Of a stretch of DNA of 64,000 nt, positions 1-9,277 are shown one piece after another; positions within the stretch are counted from its first letter, which is position 1; the number at the start of each line of letters is the position of its first letter. Source of the stretch: Oceanomicrobium pacificus (GTDB taxonomy: Bacteria; Pseudomonadota; Alphaproteobacteria; Rhodobacterales; Rhodobacteraceae); NCBI RefSeq assembly GCF_009833495.1, contig NZ_WUWG01000003.1:62001-126000 (forward strand). The letters are read 5' to 3'. A model generated the notes under the pieces. The model made no database searches, was not told the origin of the DNA, and worked only from the letters and a program-made list of their open reading frames with translations. Made by a program: the position numbers and the translations under genes.

Positions 1-521
1 CGGTCCTGTCCGACGGGTCGGAAGCCGGCAACCGGACGGCCTTCTTCCTGATCGGCAGTTTCATGGCGGTCTGGATCATCCTCTATGGTGCGGTACAGGC
101 CGCTGCCCCGACCATCCTGAAGGCGCGGTCGCGGCCCGAGCGCGACCTGATCGCCGCCGCGCCGCACTGGACCTGGGGGCTGGCCGCGGTGCCGCTGGTC
201 CTGACGGGCGCGGCGCTTGCTGCCGGAGGACCCGCCCCGTGGCTGACGGTGACACTCGTGCTGGGGCTGCTGGCTTTCGGCTGGCTGTTTGCGGTCAATT
301 CCGCGCTCCATTCCTACCTGATCCTCGCCTTCACGCGGGCCGAGCGGGTCACGATGGATGTGGGCTTCTACTATATGGCCAATGCGGCCGGGCGGCTTCT
401 GGGCACGCTTCTGTCCGGCCTGACCTACCAGTGGGGCGGGCTGCCGCTGATGCTCGGCACGGCGGCGCTCATGGTCGGTCTGAGCGCAATGGCAAGCGGG
501 CGGCTGACGGCGGACGAATAG
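1..521 (+). CDS. arsJ: ArsJ-like organoarsenical efflux MFS permease, 3' part
   Basis: The left edge cuts this gene; the frame is open from base 3 and ends with TAG at 519-521, leaving about 172 C-terminal residues. Four or five hydrophobic segments are visible, and the stretch reading NSALHSYLILAFTRAE, then VGFYYMANAAGRLLGTLLSG, matches the C-terminal half of ArsJ proteins. ArsJ is an inner-membrane major-facilitator permease that exports 1-arseno-3-phosphoglycerate made by a partner glyceraldehyde-3-phosphate dehydrogenase. That partner, and any ArsR repressor, would lie to the left and cannot be seen. The family assignment rests on recalled motif similarity. A more general MFS transporter is the alternative. 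Confidence 0.8.
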   Translation, partial: VLSDGSEAGNRTAFFLIGSFMAVWIILYGAVQAAAPTILKARSRPERDLIAAAPHWTWGLAAVPLVLTGAALAAGGPAPWLTVTLVLGLLAFGWLFAVNSALHSYLILAFTRAERVTMDVGFYYMANAAGRLLGTLLSGLTYQWGGLPLMLGTAALMVGLSAMASGRLTADE

Positions 522-531
522 TCGGGCTGGC

Positions 532-559
532 GTGCGACGGGCCAGATCGGCCCTCGCAC
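532..559 (+). terminator. Bulged hairpin just after the arsJ-like stop codon
   Basis: GTGCGA (532-537) pairs with TCGCAC (554-559) and GGGCC (539-543) with GGCCC (549-553), with one bulged C and a 5-base loop. It begins 10 bases after the stop codon. No T-run follows, so it may be a mRNA-stabilising hairpin or a Rho-linked end rather than a classical intrinsic terminator. Confidence 0.4.
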
Positions 560-621
560 CCGCGCCGCCGCCGCGCTAGGATCGGACCCGCGGAATCGAA
601 CAGACGACAGGCCCATACCCC

Positions 622-1137
622 ATGTCAGACAGCGACACGAACATCACCATGATCGGCAAATCGGCAGAGCCGGAGGATGCGGTTCTGCGGCTCGATCCGC
701 GCAGCCGGGCGGAACTGATCGAATGTCTGGAACTGCGGCTCGGCATCGAGGTGGAGGCCGCAGGCCATGCGGCGGGCCGCGCGACCCGGAGCCAGATCGA
801 CCGGATCGCGGAATGCCTTGACGATATGCAGGGCCGGATTGATGCGGGCGAACTGGGCGGATCGGTCGATTTCGCCTTCCACATGGCGGTCGCGGATGCG
901 GCGTCGAACCGCTACATGGTCAAGTTCCTGATGGCGCTGGGCCTGCCCGCCGTGCCGCGCGCGCGGCAGGGATCGGGCGGCGGTGCAAGCGCCGCGGCGC
1001 TCGACCGGGAGCGCGAACTCCTGGCCGAGCACAAGGCCGTCCATGCGGCGATCGCGGCGGGCGACGCAATGGCCGCCCGCGCCGCGATGCGCACCCATCT
1101 GGAAAACGCGTTGCGCCGCTACCGCGCGCAAGCCTAG
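622..1137 (+). CDS. GntR-family FCD (effector-binding) domain protein lacking the winged-helix domain
   Basis: This 171-residue protein matches only the C-terminal FCD domain of FadR-type GntR regulators. Helices from about residue 28 carry RAELIECLELRLGIEVEAAG, then a conserved D-x3-H (DFAFHMAVADAASN), and the end shows the usual EHKAVHAAIAAGD...AMRTHLENALRRY pattern. Typical family members are about 230-260 residues with an N-terminal winged helix, which is absent here; the 100 bases upstream up to the arsJ-like stop do not encode one. The first 26 residues look unrelated to a helix-turn-helix. There is no convincing Shine-Dalgarno at 622, and ATG 649 is an alternative start. It is either a decayed regulator or a stand-alone ligand-binding protein. 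Confidence 0.65.
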   Translation: MSDSDTNITMIGKSAEPEDAVLRLDPRSRAELIECLELRLGIEVEAAGHAAGRATRSQIDRIAECLDDMQGRIDAGELGGSVDFAFHMAVADAASNRYMVKFLMALGLPAVPRARQGSGGGASAAALDRERELLAEHKAVHAAIAAGDAMAARAAMRTHLENALRRYRAQA

Positions 1138-1148
1138 GCCGGACCGCC

Positions 1149-2840
1149 TCAGATTTCGGGATGCAGCCGGACCGGCGGGTCGGGCATGTTCGGATCGGGC
1201 TGGCGCTCGATCCAGCGGTGGACCTCGGGCGGCGCGTCGCCCCGGTGCAGCGCGCGGATCTCGTCCGCAACCGGCCCGTCGGACCGGGTCCGCCGCTGGT
1301 TGTGGCGCAAATATTCCGTCCATGTCGGCACCTGATAGCTCTCCGTCCAGCATTCGGGCGCCTGCAGGTCGCGCAGAAGCGCCCAGCGTTGCGCCCCGTC
1401 GCGCATCCGGATGCGCCGCCGCTGGGCCATCAGGGTCAGGAAGGTGATCCGGTCCGCTTCGGCGATCCGGTAGGTGACCTGCACCCGCACCGGCCCGCTG
1501 CGCCCCGAGATGCCGAGCGCCAGTTCGGGCTCGCGGAACCGGTCGAGCGGGGCCAGATCCTCCGTGTTGAAATCTGGCAGGGGCAACAGGAACCCGACCG
1601 CGATGGCGGAAAGCATCAGCACGCCCGCGCAGACGAGGGCTGTGTCGAGCGAGGCGCCCTCGGCCACCGTTCCCCAGAGCCAGCTGCCAAGCGCCATGCC
1701 GCCAAAGGCCCCCATCTGGTGCATGCCGAGCGTCCGGCCCACGACCCAGCGCGGCGAGGCCAGCTGCACCGACACGTTCAGGAGCGACATGGTCTGCACC
1801 CAGCAGGCGCCGGACACCATCAGGCACAGGCCGGTCATCCAGACCGTGTCCGCCAGCCCCATGGTGACCAGCGCCAGCCCGTTCAGGGCAAAGGTGCCCC
1901 GCACGATATATTCGTTGCGGAGCGCCTCGCGCAGCGACACGCTGGTCAGGGCGCCCGCCACGGCACCCACGCCGAAAGCGCCGAGCATTAGCCCGTAGAC
2001 ATCCGCCGTCTGGCCCAGCTTGAAACGCACGACGAGCGGCAGGAGCGCCAGCATGGCCACCGCCGTCACGCCGAACAGGAAGCCGCGCAGCCCGACCCGG
2101 TAGATATTGGGCGACATGAGCGCGTAGCGGATGCCGGCCGAGATCGCCCGTGTCAGTTGTTCGCGGTCGAGCGCACGCGGCTCCACCTCGCGCTTCCAGC
2201 GGAACAGGAACGTGATGATGAAGAGATAGGAGAAAGTGTTGACGGCAAAGGCCGCGACCGCGCCGAAGGCGGCGACGATCACGCCGCCGATGGCGGGCGC
2301 GACCGAACGGGTCATATTGAAGCCCATCGCGTTCATCGCCACCGCTGCAGGCAGTTCCTCGCGCGGGAAAATGTCCCCCATGGAGGCCTGCCAGGACGGG
2401 TTGTTGAGCGCATTGCCGCTGCCGATCAGGAAGGTGAAGAGCAGAAGCGTCCAGGGCGACAGGAGGCCCGCCGCGGCAAAGCCCAGCAGCAGCGCCGAGA
2501 TGGTGAACATGAAGATCTGCGCGGTCAGCATGACTTTGCGCCGGTCGAACATGTCTGCCGCGGCGCCCGCGAACAGCATGAAAACCATCATCGGCAGCGT
2601 GTTCGACGCTTGCACCAGCGCCACCATGGAAGGGCTGTCCGTCAGGCTGGTCATCAGCCAGCCCGCGCCGACCATCTGGATCAGCCCGCCGAAATTCGAG
2701 ACGAGAACGGCCGACCAGAAGGCGAAATAGGTGCGGTTGCGGAACGGGGCAAACGTGGTGTCGAGCAGGGCGGGTCTCCTCCATGTCACGTCAGGCGCAG
2801 GGGCGCGCGCCCCGCGGCTGTTCCGGGGCGCGGCCAGCAT
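1149..2840 (-). CDS. MFS exporter of the EntS/MFS_3 type with C-terminal soluble domain
   Basis: A 563-residue inner-membrane protein. Residues about 30-410 hold roughly eleven or twelve hydrophobic helices of the MFS_3 (enterobactin-exporter-like) group, including a FDRRKVMLTAQ loop after helix 2 like the DRxGRR motif. Residues about 445-560 form a cytoplasmic extension (VRVQVTYRIAEADRITFLTLM...) resembling dimeric alpha/beta-barrel monooxygenase-like domains that often follow MFS_3 permeases. Substrate unknown. The first 17 residues are poorly conserved in character, and a GTG at 2789 could be the true start. It converges tail to tail with the FCD protein, 11 bases apart. Confidence 0.8.
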   Translation of the reverse strand: MLAAPRNSRGARAPAPDVTWRRPALLDTTFAPFRNRTYFAFWSAVLVSNFGGLIQMVGAGWLMTSLTDSPSMVALVQASNTLPMMVFMLFAGAAADMFDRRKVMLTAQIFMFTISALLLGFAAAGLLSPWTLLLFTFLIGSGNALNNPSWQASMGDIFPREELPAAVAMNAMGFNMTRSVAPAIGGVIVAAFGAVAAFAVNTFSYLFIITFLFRWKREVEPRALDREQLTRAISAGIRYALMSPNIYRVGLRGFLFGVTAVAMLALLPLVVRFKLGQTADVYGLMLGAFGVGAVAGALTSVSLREALRNEYIVRGTFALNGLALVTMGLADTVWMTGLCLMVSGACWVQTMSLLNVSVQLASPRWVVGRTLGMHQMGAFGGMALGSWLWGTVAEGASLDTALVCAGVLMLSAIAVGFLLPLPDFNTEDLAPLDRFREPELALGISGRSGPVRVQVTYRIAEADRITFLTLMAQRRRIRMRDGAQRWALLRDLQAPECWTESYQVPTWTEYLRHNQRRTRSDGPVADEIRALHRGDAPPEVHRWIERQPDPNMPDPPVRLHPEI

Positions 2841-2937
2841 GGCCGCTCAGATGCGTCGCGCCGGTGGACGCCGCGCCGCTCGGGACTGCAATTCAATTCC
2901 AGCGTCAGCGGAACGTGGTTCCGCCGCGCAAGCGCCG

Positions 2938-3828
2938 TCAGATCCGCATCAGCGGCAGGTCGACGCCGGTAATACCGGGCAGGGACAGGGTGAACACCTT
3001 GCCCGAGTCCGCCTGATCGGGCGCATCCACCCGGATCGAGGTCACATATAGCTGGTCGCGCTTCGGTCCCCCGAAGGCGATGCGGGTCGGTTTCTCGATC
3101 GGCATCGGGATTTCCATATCGACCTTGCCCGCCGGCGTGATCCGCAGAAGCTGCCAGCCCGAGACACCGGCCATCCAGTAGCAACCGTCACTGTCCATCG
3201 CGCCGCCATCCGGGCGAGCGGGCCAGTCATGGCACTCGAAAAAGACGCGCTTGTTCGTCCAGGCCGCATCGTCCACGTCATAATCATAGGCCCAGACGGT
3301 CTGGATCGCGGGGTTGCTGTCGGACACATAGGCCGTTTTGCCATCGGGAGAGAAAGCCAGCCCGTTCACCGTCTTGAACCCGCCCATGACCTCCACGGCC
3401 TCTGTCCCGTCGAACCGGTAGAGCGTGCCTTCGCCGCGTTCCGCAGCTTCCGGCGTCAGCCCCATGGTCCCGGCAAGGAACCGGCCCGCCGGATCGACCG
3501 TGCCGTCATTGAACCGGTGCTCCACCGTGCCGGGCGCGGGGCCGCCCATGGCGCGCATGTCGCCCGTGTCGGGGTCGAGATGCCAGAACCCGTCGGTCAG
3601 GGCGGCGACGATGCCGCCGGCCTCCGTCTCCGCCACACAGCCGACCGGTCGACCTAAGTCCCAAACCTTGTGCGATCCGTCGGTGGGACGATTGAAATGG
3701 AGTTTGCCGCCCGGAATATCGACCCAGTAGAGCCCGTCGCGCCGTGCCGACCAGAAGCTGCCCTCTCCGACGGTGGCCACCTGATCGAAGGCGACGGAAA
3801 CGGCGGGTGCTGGGTCGGGCTGGGGCAT
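2938..3828 (-). CDS. SMP-30/gluconolactonase family sugar lactonase
   Basis: A 296-residue cytoplasmic six-bladed propeller of the SMP-30/LRE group, which hydrolyses sugar-acid lactones using one divalent metal. Visible signature residues are the GEGSFW glutamate near residue 19, the KTVNGLAFSPDG asparagine, and the VSDS aspartate. ATG 3828 was chosen because GAGGAAA lies just upstream; an in-frame upstream extension to 4077 has no such signal. It is divergent from the GntR gene at 4076 and shares its AT-rich promoter region. With uronate dehydrogenase at 11859, a role opening aldaro- or glucono-lactones is likely. The exact substrate is not visible. Confidence 0.87.
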   Translation of the reverse strand: MPQPDPAPAVSVAFDQVATVGEGSFWSARRDGLYWVDIPGGKLHFNRPTDGSHKVWDLGRPVGCVAETEAGGIVAALTDGFWHLDPDTGDMRAMGGPAPGTVEHRFNDGTVDPAGRFLAGTMGLTPEAAERGEGTLYRFDGTEAVEVMGGFKTVNGLAFSPDGKTAYVSDSNPAIQTVWAYDYDVDDAAWTNKRVFFECHDWPARPDGGAMDSDGCYWMAGVSGWQLLRITPAGKVDMEIPMPIEKPTRIAFGGPKRDQLYVTSIRVDAPDQADSGKVFTLSLPGITGVDLPLMRI

Positions 3829-3882
3829 GGAATTTCCTCTGGCGGTCCGACCCGGAGGCGGGTCGTCTGGATTTGTATGTAG

Positions 3883-3905
3883 ATTGGTAAAACAATTTTG
3901 ACAAT
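3883..3905. promoter_or_regulatory. AT-rich inverted-repeat element between lactonase and gntR, candidate GntR operator
   Basis: An AT-rich island in otherwise GC-rich DNA, 55 bases upstream of the lactonase start. It contains ATTG-N6-CAAT and a second CAAT, and the string ATTGGTAAA recurs at 6871 in the next divergent promoter region. Binding by the neighbouring FadR-type regulator is an inference. Confidence 0.45.
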
Positions 3906-4075
3906 ATGCGACACCATGAAACCCGCCTCTCATGTGACAAGTCGCCCGGAAAGGCGTAAACTCGGCGGTGAACCCTGCCGTCAAGGTCAACAGGACAGGG
4001 ATGGACAATGGCGGGGCGCAGGCCTGGCTACGGGGCGGATACCGCAAGGTTGAGGATACGGGGAAGGGCAAGATC

Positions 4076-4822
4076 ATGCCTGCACAAGCTCAGAGCGTCA
4101 GACCGGTCGGCCGCAGCAGCCGTGACTGGACGCTTGCCGATCAGGTCTATGACCGGCTGATCACGCTCATCGCGGACGGGACCTTTCCCGAACATTCCAA
4201 ACTGCCCACCGAAACCAGTCTGAGCGAGCAGTTCGGCGTGTCGCGGCCGGTTCTGCGACAGGCACTCAAGCGCCTGCGGGAGGAGGGGCTGATCCTGTCG
4301 CGGCAAGGGTCGGGCTCCTATGTCCAGCGCCGCCCGGACAGCGAACAGCTCGATTTCGCGCCGGTCGGCTCCATCGCGGACATCCAGCGCACCTTCGAGT
4401 TCCGCCGCACCATTGAATGCGCCGCGGCGAGCCTGTCGGCGAGCCGCGCGACCGCGGAGCAGATCGACCGGATCGCCGCGGCCCTCGCGCAGCATGCAGG
4501 CCTGCCCGACGACGGCTCCGAGCAGGCCGCCGTCGACCTGTCGGACGAACAGTTCCACACGGCCATATTCGCGGGGTGCGAGAACCACTATTTTCTGGCC
4601 GCCCGCACCTCGCTGCAGCCACAGATCGCGGCCTCGATGACACTGTCGCGCGGGCTCGCCCAGGGCGATGTGCAGATTGTGCACCGGCAGGTTCTGGCCG
4701 AGCATGAGGCCATTCTCGCCGCCATCAGGGACAGGGACGCCGATGCCGCTGCGGTGGCCATGTGCCGTCACCTCGATGCCGAGCGCGGCCGCATGTTCGA
4801 AGGGTTGCCTGCCGGGGTCTGA
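4076..4822 (+). CDS. GntR/FadR-family transcriptional regulator of the uronate/aldarate cluster
   Basis: A 248-residue DNA-binding regulator. Residues about 15-85 are the winged helix (LADQVYDRLITLIADG, then SEQFGVSRPVLRQALKRLRE and GSGSYVQRRP), and about 100-235 are the FCD ligand domain with D-x3-H metal-site residues (DEQFHTAIFAG). ATG 4076 is preceded by GGGGAAGGG; an upstream in-frame start at 3968 lacks this. It is divergent from the SMP-30 lactonase and is a close paralogue of the regulator at 10229-10963, sharing nearly identical recognition helices. FadR-type regulators of hexuronate genes (UxuR, ExuR) release DNA on binding a sugar acid, so sensing of a uronate or deoxy-keto intermediate is the natural guess. 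Confidence 0.88.
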   Translation: MPAQAQSVRPVGRSSRDWTLADQVYDRLITLIADGTFPEHSKLPTETSLSEQFGVSRPVLRQALKRLREEGLILSRQGSGSYVQRRPDSEQLDFAPVGSIADIQRTFEFRRTIECAAASLSASRATAEQIDRIAAALAQHAGLPDDGSEQAAVDLSDEQFHTAIFAGCENHYFLAARTSLQPQIAASMTLSRGLAQGDVQIVHRQVLAEHEAILAAIRDRDADAAAVAMCRHLDAERGRMFEGLPAGV

Positions 4823-4854
4823 GGCGCGCCATTTCCAAAGGTCCGAACGGGAAC

Positions 4855-4893
4855 GGGGGCCGCTGCCGACGGGACATTACGGCAGCGACCCCC
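4855..4893. terminator. Strong hairpin between convergent gntR and uxuA-like genes
   Basis: GGGGG-c-CGCTGCCG (4855-4868) pairs with CGGCAGCG-a-CCCCC (4880-4893) around an 11-base loop. It sits between two converging stop codons (4822 and 4910), as expected of a two-way terminator, although only TT follows on the plus strand. Confidence 0.6.
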
Positions 4894-4909
4894 TTCCGGC
4901 CTTCCCGGG

Positions 4910-5901
4910 TCAAGCCGCGGAAAGGTATCCTTCGGCGCGCAGCGCTTCGAGCTGCGCGGCGATGTAGCCATAGACGAAGGCGAAGGCCGTGTTGCGCGGG
5001 TCTTCGCCCGCCACGAGCGGCACATGATCGGGCATGATCATGTACGGGTAGCCCAGTTCGGCGTAGAGCTTGATCGACGCCCACATGTCCATCGTGCCCT
5101 CGTCGGGGAACACTTCCATGAAGTCGAGCTTGCGCCCGCGGATGTTGCGGAAATGGACGTTGAAGATCTTGTTGCGGCTGCCGAACCAGCGGATCACATC
5201 AAAGATTTCCGTGGCCGGATCGTCGAGCATTTCGCCGACCGTGCCCTGACAGAAATTGAGCCCGTGATAGGGGCTTTCATGCAGCGACACGAATTTCTTG
5301 AGCCCCTCCACCGTGCCGAGCACACGGGTCACGCCCTTGTAGCCCGGCGGCGTGTAGGGGTCATGCGGATGGCAGGCGAGCCGCAGCTTGTTTTCCTCCG
5401 CCACTGGCACGACGCGGGACAGGAAATAGTCGATCCGTTCCCAGTTCTCATCCTCCGGCAGTTCCCCGGCGAGGCCCGGCGCGGCCGTCTGGTCCATCTT
5501 GTCCCAGCGGAAGGTGGAATTGAGCGATCCGCCACGGCCCTCTTCGCTTTCCGAACGCGGGATGCCGATGATGTTCATATTGTATTTCGCGGCCGGAATG
5601 CCCGCGGCGGCAATATTCTCAATCAGCGTGCAGATGCTGTCGATCTGGCGGTCGCGGTCGGGACCGGCCAGCAGGATGTCCGGGCTCTTGCTCTCCTCGA
5701 TCGGGCGCGAGGCGAGCGGCAGTTGCACCATGTCGAGCACCAGCCCGAACCCGTCGAGCTTGTCGCGGTGGCGCTTCAGGTCGTCGAGCGTCCAGTCATG
5801 CGGGTTGCCCGGCGGGTCCGAATTGACATGGGTGACGCCAAGCTGCGCCATGATGCGGAAATCATCGTCGTTGCGCGCCGGGATCTGGGTGCCGAGCCGC
5901 A

Positions 5902-5902
<1 letters not shown>
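4910..5902 (-). CDS. UxuA-like mannonate dehydratase family protein
   Basis: A 330-residue TIM-barrel protein of the mannonate dehydratase (UxuA) family, which removes water from D-mannonate to give 2-keto-3-deoxygluconate. Family-like blocks include KYNMNIIGIPRSE, ACHPHDPYTPPGYKGVTRVLGT, NFCQGTVGEM, FNVHFRNIRGRK and MIMPDHVP; the histidines, cysteine and aspartates in these blocks match the expected metal and catalytic positions. It is shorter than E. coli UxuA (about 394 residues), so a related reaction on another acid sugar is possible. Its ATG overlaps the kdgD stop codon as TGATG, showing that the two are co-translated. Role: hexuronate or aldonate catabolism in the cytoplasm. Confidence 0.85.
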
Positions 5903-6906
<1,004 letters not shown>

Positions 6907-7016
6907 TCAATTTGTGTCTTCATGTATGGTAGTTGCGCGCTGCGGGGCTTCCCCGGTCGCGGCGGCTGGGGCAGAGTGTCGCGACGGGCAACGTCCCGAA
7001 CAGGGAGGAACAGGCA

Positions 7017-8111
7017 ATGACAGAGATTCGGTCGGTCACGGCGACGCTGTATCAGGTGCCGCTGGCAGAGGTTCTGGTGGATGCCAAACATGGCGACCAT
7101 CATTTCTTCGAACTGGTGACGGTCACGATCCGCACCAGCGACGGGCTGGAGGGGACGGGCTACACCTATACCGGCGGCAAGGGCGGCCACGCGATCAAGG
7201 CGATGGTCGACCACGACCTTGCGCCCTTCCTGATCGGGCAGGATGCGGCGGGCGTCGAGGCGCTCTATGACGCGATGCAATGGCACGTGCATTATGTCGC
7301 GCGCGGCGGCATCGCCTCCTTTGCCATATCGGCGGTGGATATTGCGCTATGGGACCTGCGCGGGCACCGCACCGGCCAGCCGCTCTGGAAGATGGCGGGC
7401 GGCGCGGGCCGGACCTGCCGGGCCTATTGTGGGGGGATCGATCTCGGCTATGACCTGCCGAAGCTGCTGCGCTCGGTCGACAGCTATATCGACCGCGGTT
7501 TCAACGCCGTGAAAATCAAGGTCGGCCGACCGGAACTGTCAGATGATGCTGCCCGCGTCGCCGCGGTGCGCGATCGGCTCGGTCCCGACCGCGCCTTCAT
7601 GGTGGATGCCAACTATGCGCTCAGCGTCGAGGAGGCGATCCGCGCGGCCAACGCGTTCAAGGCACATGACATCCTGTGGTTCGAGGAGCCGACCCTGCCG
7701 GACGATTATCAGGGGTTCGCGCGCATCGCGGCAGAGACGGACGTGCCGCTCGCGATGGGGGAGAACCTGCACACGATCCATGAGTTCGGATATGCGTTCG
7801 ATCAGGCGGGCCTCAGCTACATCCAGCCCGATGCGTCCAATTGCGGCGGCATTACCGGCTTTCTTCAGGTGGCCGACCTGGCAGAGAAATACGGGCTGCC
7901 GCTCTGCTCCCACGGGATGCAGGAATTGCATGTGAGCCTTCTGTCCGCGCGGCCGAACGCTGGCTGGCTGGAGGTGCATTCCTTCCCGATCGACAGCTAC
8001 ACGGAACGCCCGCTGGTGGTCGAGGATCACAGGGCCGTCGCCCCCGATGTGCCGGGCACGGGCGTGACATTCGACTGGGGCAAGCTGCAGGCGGTGCAGC
8101 TCAACGCCTGA
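7017..8111 (+). CDS. Mandelate racemase/muconate lactonizing (enolase superfamily) enzyme, probable acid-sugar dehydratase
   Basis: A 364-residue enolase-superfamily enzyme of the mandelate racemase subgroup. The active-site elements are in order: the KIK motif (AVKIKVGRP), metal ligands [14 protein letters not shown] and MGENLHT, then the Asp of [11 protein letters not shown] and the His of CSHGMQELH forming the catalytic dyad. Subgroup members dehydrate aldarates or aldonates (galactarate, talarate, fuconate) or racemise hydroxy acids. ATG 7017 has GGGAGGAA upstream. Placed divergent from kdgD and near udh, galactarate or a related aldarate is the likeliest substrate. It does not closely resemble my recollection of galactarolactone cycloisomerase. 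Confidence 0.85.
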   Translation: MTEIRSVTATLYQVPLAEVLVDAKHGDHHFFELVTVTIRTSDGLEGTGYTYTGGKGGHAIKAMVDHDLAPFLIGQDAAGVEALYDAMQWHVHYVARGGIASFAISAVDIALWDLRGHRTGQPLWKMAGGAGRTCRAYCGGIDLGYDLPKLLRSVDSYIDRGFNAVKIKVGRPELSDDAARVAAVRDRLGPDRAFMVDANYALSVEEAIRAANAFKAHDILWFEEPTLPDDYQGFARIAAETDVPLAMGENLHTIHEFGYAFDQAGLSYIQPDASNCGGITGFLQVADLAEKYGLPLCSHGMQELHVSLLSARPNAGWLEVHSFPIDSYTERPLVVEDHRAVAPDVPGTGVTFDWGKLQAVQLNA

Positions 8112-8114
8112 CCC

Positions 8115-9206
8115 TCAGCGCGGCACCTGCTGGGTGATGCAATGGACATTGCCGCCACCGAGCAGGATCTCCCGCCCCGGTACGCCGATGATGTCGCGGT
8201 CGGGGAAGAGCCGCTGCAGGATGGATGCCGCCTCCGCGTCATGGTCGGGGTCGAGGAGCGGGAAGACCACGCGGCTGTTGCCGATATAGAAATTGCTGTA
8301 GCTGCCGGCGAGCCGTTCGCCCGCCGCCCGGCTCATGCCGCCCGCGCCAGGCGCAATGCCTGCGGCCTCCTCCGCGGTCATGTAGAGCGGACCGGGCATC
8401 GGCAGTTTCACAATCTCGATGGCGCGGCCCCGCGCATCGCGCGCCGAGAGGAGCGCGTCGAGCGCTTCCGACGATCTCTCGTGCTGCGGGTCGTCCGCAT
8501 CATCCGTCCAGGTGAGGGCCACCACGCCCGGTGCGCAGACGTGCAGGATATTGTCTACATGGCCCGTCGTCTCGTCGAGGATCACCCCGCGCGGGACCCA
8601 GACAACCTTCTCCGCGCCCAAATAGTCGCGCAGGCCGGCCTCGATCGCGGCGCGGTCCATGCCAGGATTGCGACCGTCGCTCAAGAGACATTCCTCGGTC
8701 GTATAGACCGTGCCCTCACCATCCACATGGATCGCCCCGCCTTCCAGCACGAAGGGTGCGCGATAACGGTCTGCGCCTTCCACCTCGGCCACGCGGGCGG
8801 CCATCGCGTCGTCACGGTCCCACGGCGCATAGAGCCCGTCGACCGTGCCGCCCCAGGCGTTGAACTTCCAGTCGACCGCCCGCAGGCCGCCCCCGCCGTC
8901 GGTCACGAAACTCGGGCCGATGTCACGCATCCAACTGTCGTCGCTCTCGATCTCCAGCACGCGGATGCCGGGCGACAGGCGGCTTCGGGCATTGGCGAAT
9001 TGCGCGGGTGACACGGTCATGGTGACGGGATCGGACGGGTGGATCGCCTCGGCCACGGCAACGAACGCCTCCTGCGCCGGACCGGCCGCGTCGCGCCAAT
9101 TGTCCGGCCGTTCCGGCCAGGCCATCCAGCAGCCGCGGTGCGATGCAAACTCGCCGGGCATGGAAAAGCCGTCTGCGCGCGGCGTGCTGTCGATCGGAGC
9201 GGTCAT
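8115..9206 (-). CDS. aguA: Agmatine deiminase
   Basis: A 363-residue enzyme of the peptidyl-arginine-deiminase fold that converts agmatine to N-carbamoylputrescine and ammonia. Family landmarks are GCWMAWPERPDNW near the N-terminus, DDSWMRDIGPSF, FNAWGG, LEGGAIHVDGEGT, DETTGHVDNI and the terminal GGGNVHCITQQ with the nucleophilic cysteine. ATG 9206 is preceded by AAGGGA at good spacing; an in-frame ATG at 9233 is less likely. No N-carbamoylputrescine amidohydrolase lies beside it, and the flanking genes are for sugar acids, so its placement is not explained by context. Confidence 0.92.
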   Translation of the reverse strand: MTAPIDSTPRADGFSMPGEFASHRGCWMAWPERPDNWRDAAGPAQEAFVAVAEAIHPSDPVTMTVSPAQFANARSRLSPGIRVLEIESDDSWMRDIGPSFVTDGGGGLRAVDWKFNAWGGTVDGLYAPWDRDDAMAARVAEVEGADRYRAPFVLEGGAIHVDGEGTVYTTEECLLSDGRNPGMDRAAIEAGLRDYLGAEKVVWVPRGVILDETTGHVDNILHVCAPGVVALTWTDDADDPQHERSSEALDALLSARDARGRAIEIVKLPMPGPLYMTAEEAAGIAPGAGGMSRAAGERLAGSYSNFYIGNSRVVFPLLDPDHDAEAASILQRLFPDRDIIGVPGREILLGGGNVHCITQQVPR

Positions 9207-9277
9207 GCTGAAGTCCCTTGCTGGCCCGGTCACCTATCTGCCTGCGATAGCGGATATGGCGGCCGAGCGGAAGGGCG

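Noticed and set aside
3829-4075. Extending the lactonase to 4077 or the GntR gene to 3968
   Set aside because: Both extensions cross the AT-rich divergent promoter region, and good Shine-Dalgarno sequences support the inner starts at 3828 and 4076.
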